Source of the DNA: Spirogloea muscicola
Lineage: Eukaryota > Streptophyta > Zygnematophyceae > Spirogloeales > Spirogloeaceae
Direction: 5' to 3'
DNA: 38,673 nt
Assembly: GCA_009602725.1 (NCBI GenBank)
Contig: WELB01000082.1
Coordinates: forward strand, 165,592-204,264
Numbering within the stretch: the stretch's first letter is position 1; the number at the start of each line of letters is the position of its first letter. The notes under the pieces were generated by a model. The model was not told the origin of the DNA, made no database searches, and worked only from the letters and a program-made list of their open reading frames with translations. Position numbers and translations under genes: made by a program. This document shows, piece by piece, positions 36,401 through 38,673 of this stretch.

Positions 36401-38673
36401 CAGGTGACACCTGATGCTTCAATGGCTGACTACAGCGTCTTCATGGAGGTGTCTTCGTTGTGTGGCTCACTCCTTGCCATGAATCTTCCGGACAGTGCGG
36501 ATGCTGAAGCCAGCAACACTGCGGGCCTCACCCACACGCTCAGGCACGATCTTGAAGAGCGAGGCCACTGCCGGGAAGTGAAGGGACGGCTCACTCGACT
36601 GCAGACGAGAGGCCGCGGCAGGCGCTTGAGCATTGCAGCGCATGACAAGATGAGGAGACGAGTGGCAACATGGCACGGCTCCCTTGGACACGGAGCTTGC
36701 CTGCAGGACTTGGCCAGCGGAGTCGACATAGAGGTACGAATCGCCAGCGCCAGGCGGCATTGCGGGGACAGCGACCAGCGTGTAATGGGAGTCTCCGTGG
36801 GCCCTCAATTGCCAAGCGGCACCGTGCACCGCCTCGTCCATGCTGCCCCTTGGTTCTACCGCCTGCGAGGCCCACGAGTATGAACAGTCGAGCTGCTGCA
36901 AGTCCCTCCTGCCACTGAGGCCGCAGCCGTTCCAGGCGCTCGTTGCCACGCTGATCATTAGAGGCTCCGGCGTCACCGATAGCAGGGCGCCATGAGGGCT
37001 CTGTATGAGGACGTGCGAGAGGTCCGCCAGCTCCAAGCAGAAGCGCTCCCAGCGCTGTGCGCGAGGCCGGTCGCATGCCACTATGCCACGACGCTCGGCC
37101 GAAAGGTAACAGCAGGGAGGGGGTCCGCTGCTGTCGCTGCCGCTGCCGCTGTAGCTTCCTGCTCCTTGTTGAACACCCGGGAGGTACCGCAGCGTAACCT
37201 CGGAGGTGCCCCGGCGACCGGCGCCCTCGAGCTCGAGCACAAATGCCTCCTTGCCGCGCGCCTGGCTGACCTCCGTCGCCAGCACCCGCTGACCGCTGCC
37301 CTCCACGGTCCACTGCGCAAGTGGTGGCCACAGGCAGAGGCGCACCATCAGAGGCTGATTCAGCAGCGAGAGCCAGCCAAGGGTGCAGGAGATCAAGAGG
37401 GCCTCAGCCAAGGGGCATCAAATGCACACCATATGCCGACCCTCGCCAGTGCGAACAACGCACGACCAAGAGTGTTCGTCTGCGCCACTGCTGTCCGCAC
37501 CGCACAGGTCGCGATTACAAGAGCCGGAGGCCAGCAGCAGCGGGGGAGGCTTGAGGTCAAGCAAGAACTCCTCGCAGCAGCATGCTGTCTGCAATTACGC
37601 AGATCAGCAGATGCATCGTGACATGTCAGCAATGCATTAGCCCAAGCCAGCCACTGCCAGGCCAGCAAGTCAAACCAGCAGTGCGATGTGAAAGGGCGCA
37701 GCCGCAAGACTGCCAAGTACCTCGGCGCGAGCGTTGAGGACTGGATGTGCGCTGCACAGGTACTTGCCGGTGTGAGCGCGCAGGTTCACTCGCACGGGGG
37801 CCCGCATGCTCCAGCCGCTGGTTGGTGGGCAGACCCTGAAGATTGGCGCGGCGGGCGGGCAGGCAACAAGCAGCAACTCAGCTGGTCAACCTGCCGAGGG
37901 CTGCATTGCGGCCAGTTTATGGCAGCATGTGCTGCAGCTCACAGCCAGATCGCCAGCTGCGGCGGCGCGGCACCTCCGGCACTCACTCGGCGGTGCACCT
38001 GGGGAGCCCGTCGCCGAGGTCAGGGACGAGCTGGAACCTCTCCCACGCCCTGGCGACGCGCGTGCCGCACCACATCCGGCCCTCGGGGCTGCACGTGACG
38101 AAGCCGCCCTCGGCGTGCAGGCTCACGACTGCAGCATGACCAAGAGTGGCCGGCTCAGAGGCCGCAGTCGTAGGGACCTTCCAGCCGAGCGCCACTCACT
38201 GACAGAAAGAGCCCCATATATCGATCGGCAAGGCCAGGTAGTGGAGTCTATATTGAGTTGTGGAGGGCCTGAGTGGCCAAGTACGAAGGCAAGCACATTG
38301 ACAGATGTACACCACCTGCTGCTAAACTGACCCGCTCGGTAACCACAAGTCAGCACGTAGAGGTCGCTGACTGACGCCCGGATACCAGACGGCAATTGAC
38401 AAGCCCTTGTGCCCAGGCAGGCGTGCGCACACAGCGGCCAACAGGCGCGACATGATCCTGGAGTGCGACAGGCGCGGCGGCGACGACGGATCGGCCGCGC
38501 GCGGCGGCGCGGTGGCGCATGGAGTGCGTGCGTGGCTCACATTGGCCGCCGAAGAGGGCGATGAAGAAGTGCGCCGCATCCGCGCGGCTGCGGACGAGGC
38601 AGAGCTCCCGGTTGCGGCACGCCAGGTACCGCGCCGGCGGCGCGCCGTCCCCGGCGCCGGCCGCGGCGGCGGC
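33488..38673 (-). CDS. Fascin-like beta-trefoil repeat protein, 5' end outside window
   Basis: Predicted exons on the minus strand: window edge-38541, 38128-37999, 37835-37721, 37588-37430, 37354 to about 36520, 36302-35985, 35782-35667, 35539-35326, 35227-34895, 34708-34571, one or more uncertain exons around 34420-33600, and a last exon ending in TGA at 33488. The first half has repeated trefoil-like units: VSLHAEGGFVTCSPEG with ARAWERFQLV, VNLRAHTGKYLCSAHP, CCYLSAERRGIVACDRP with AQRWERFCLE, and RYLSAEPNGAITARR with GHWEVFRLIDVD. This is the pattern of fascin and actin-cross-linking-like folds. The second half is helical and unrecognised (for example AISREELSLPFSIPAFLLAA, then HYRFLELQFHV) and ends with LYLEKASSWMQSCAKDVLQ. 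The join between the fifth and sixth exons does not close in phase, so a small exon is missing or these are two genes. The first intron holds a repeat copy. Confidence 0.58.
38258..38401 (-). repeat. Peptide module and repeat words inside an intron
   Basis: The minus strand gives LPSGIRA then SVSDLYVLTCGY at 38401-38339 (no stop directly after). It is followed by gtgcttgccttcgtacttgg and ccactcaggccc, the same words that precede the hairpin repeat at 13908. The hairpin unit itself is not recognisable here. This copy sits in the first intron of the fascin-like gene, showing that the repeat also enters genes. Confidence 0.6.

Noticed and set aside
36080-36883. Plus-strand open frame of 267 codons
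   Set aside because: It lies opposite the trefoil-coding exons, which show repeated WExF motifs on the minus strand. GC-rich coding DNA often leaves the other strand open.

Overview
The window reads as nuclear DNA of a green plant-lineage alga. This is inferred from GC-rich coding sequence, genes cut into many short exons with GT-AG and a few GC-AG introns, proteins closest in recalled family features to land-plant and chlorophyte families (a peroxisomal photorespiratory aminotransferase, a plant-type MOCOS-like PLP protein, a plant-type LRR protein), TTTAGGG-type telomere-like tracts and many (CGG)n runs. No species can be named from sequence alone. There is one 358-base gap (20611-20968) and three single Ns.

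Left to right: a small armadillo-repeat gene (+, 397-1587) converges on phosphoribosylanthranilate isomerase (-, 1823-3247). Then come an LRR gene (-, 6351-4378, with an in-frame TAG before a conserved-looking tail) and a repeat-dense stretch of about 3 kb (7.6-9.9 kb). A protein-tyrosine phosphatase (-, 13300-10241) is divergent to an FAD-dependent oxidoreductase (+, 14721-17844). A second repeat-dense block follows (17.9-20.0 kb), then the MOCOS-like PLP-fold gene (+, 20593-25534, interrupted by the gap). That gene converges on glutamate:glyoxylate/alanine aminotransferase with a C-terminal SRL (-, 30409-25999). The aminotransferase is divergent to ribonucleotide reductase small subunit (+, 31323-33386), which converges on a long gene with fascin-like beta-trefoil repeats (-, 33488 to beyond the right edge).

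For seven genes I joined exons by hand; the splice phases close and give complete frames (MOCOS-like apart from the gap and exon 3). The genes are ordinary metabolism and housekeeping with no operon-like logic; shared regions are limited to convergent 3' ends and two divergent promoter regions.

The least explained content is a family of dispersed repeats found between genes and once in an intron. One module is a roughly 70-base unit built around a GGGCTG...CAGCCC hairpin, present in about 18 degenerate copies in both orientations, as tandem arrays, fold-backs and terminal inverted repeats. A second module ends in a short peptide (SYSDLxLLTRGY then usually stop) that recurs with different codons in at least five places and lies upstream of the hairpin module in several of them. 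I regard this composite repeat as the best candidate for something undescribed.
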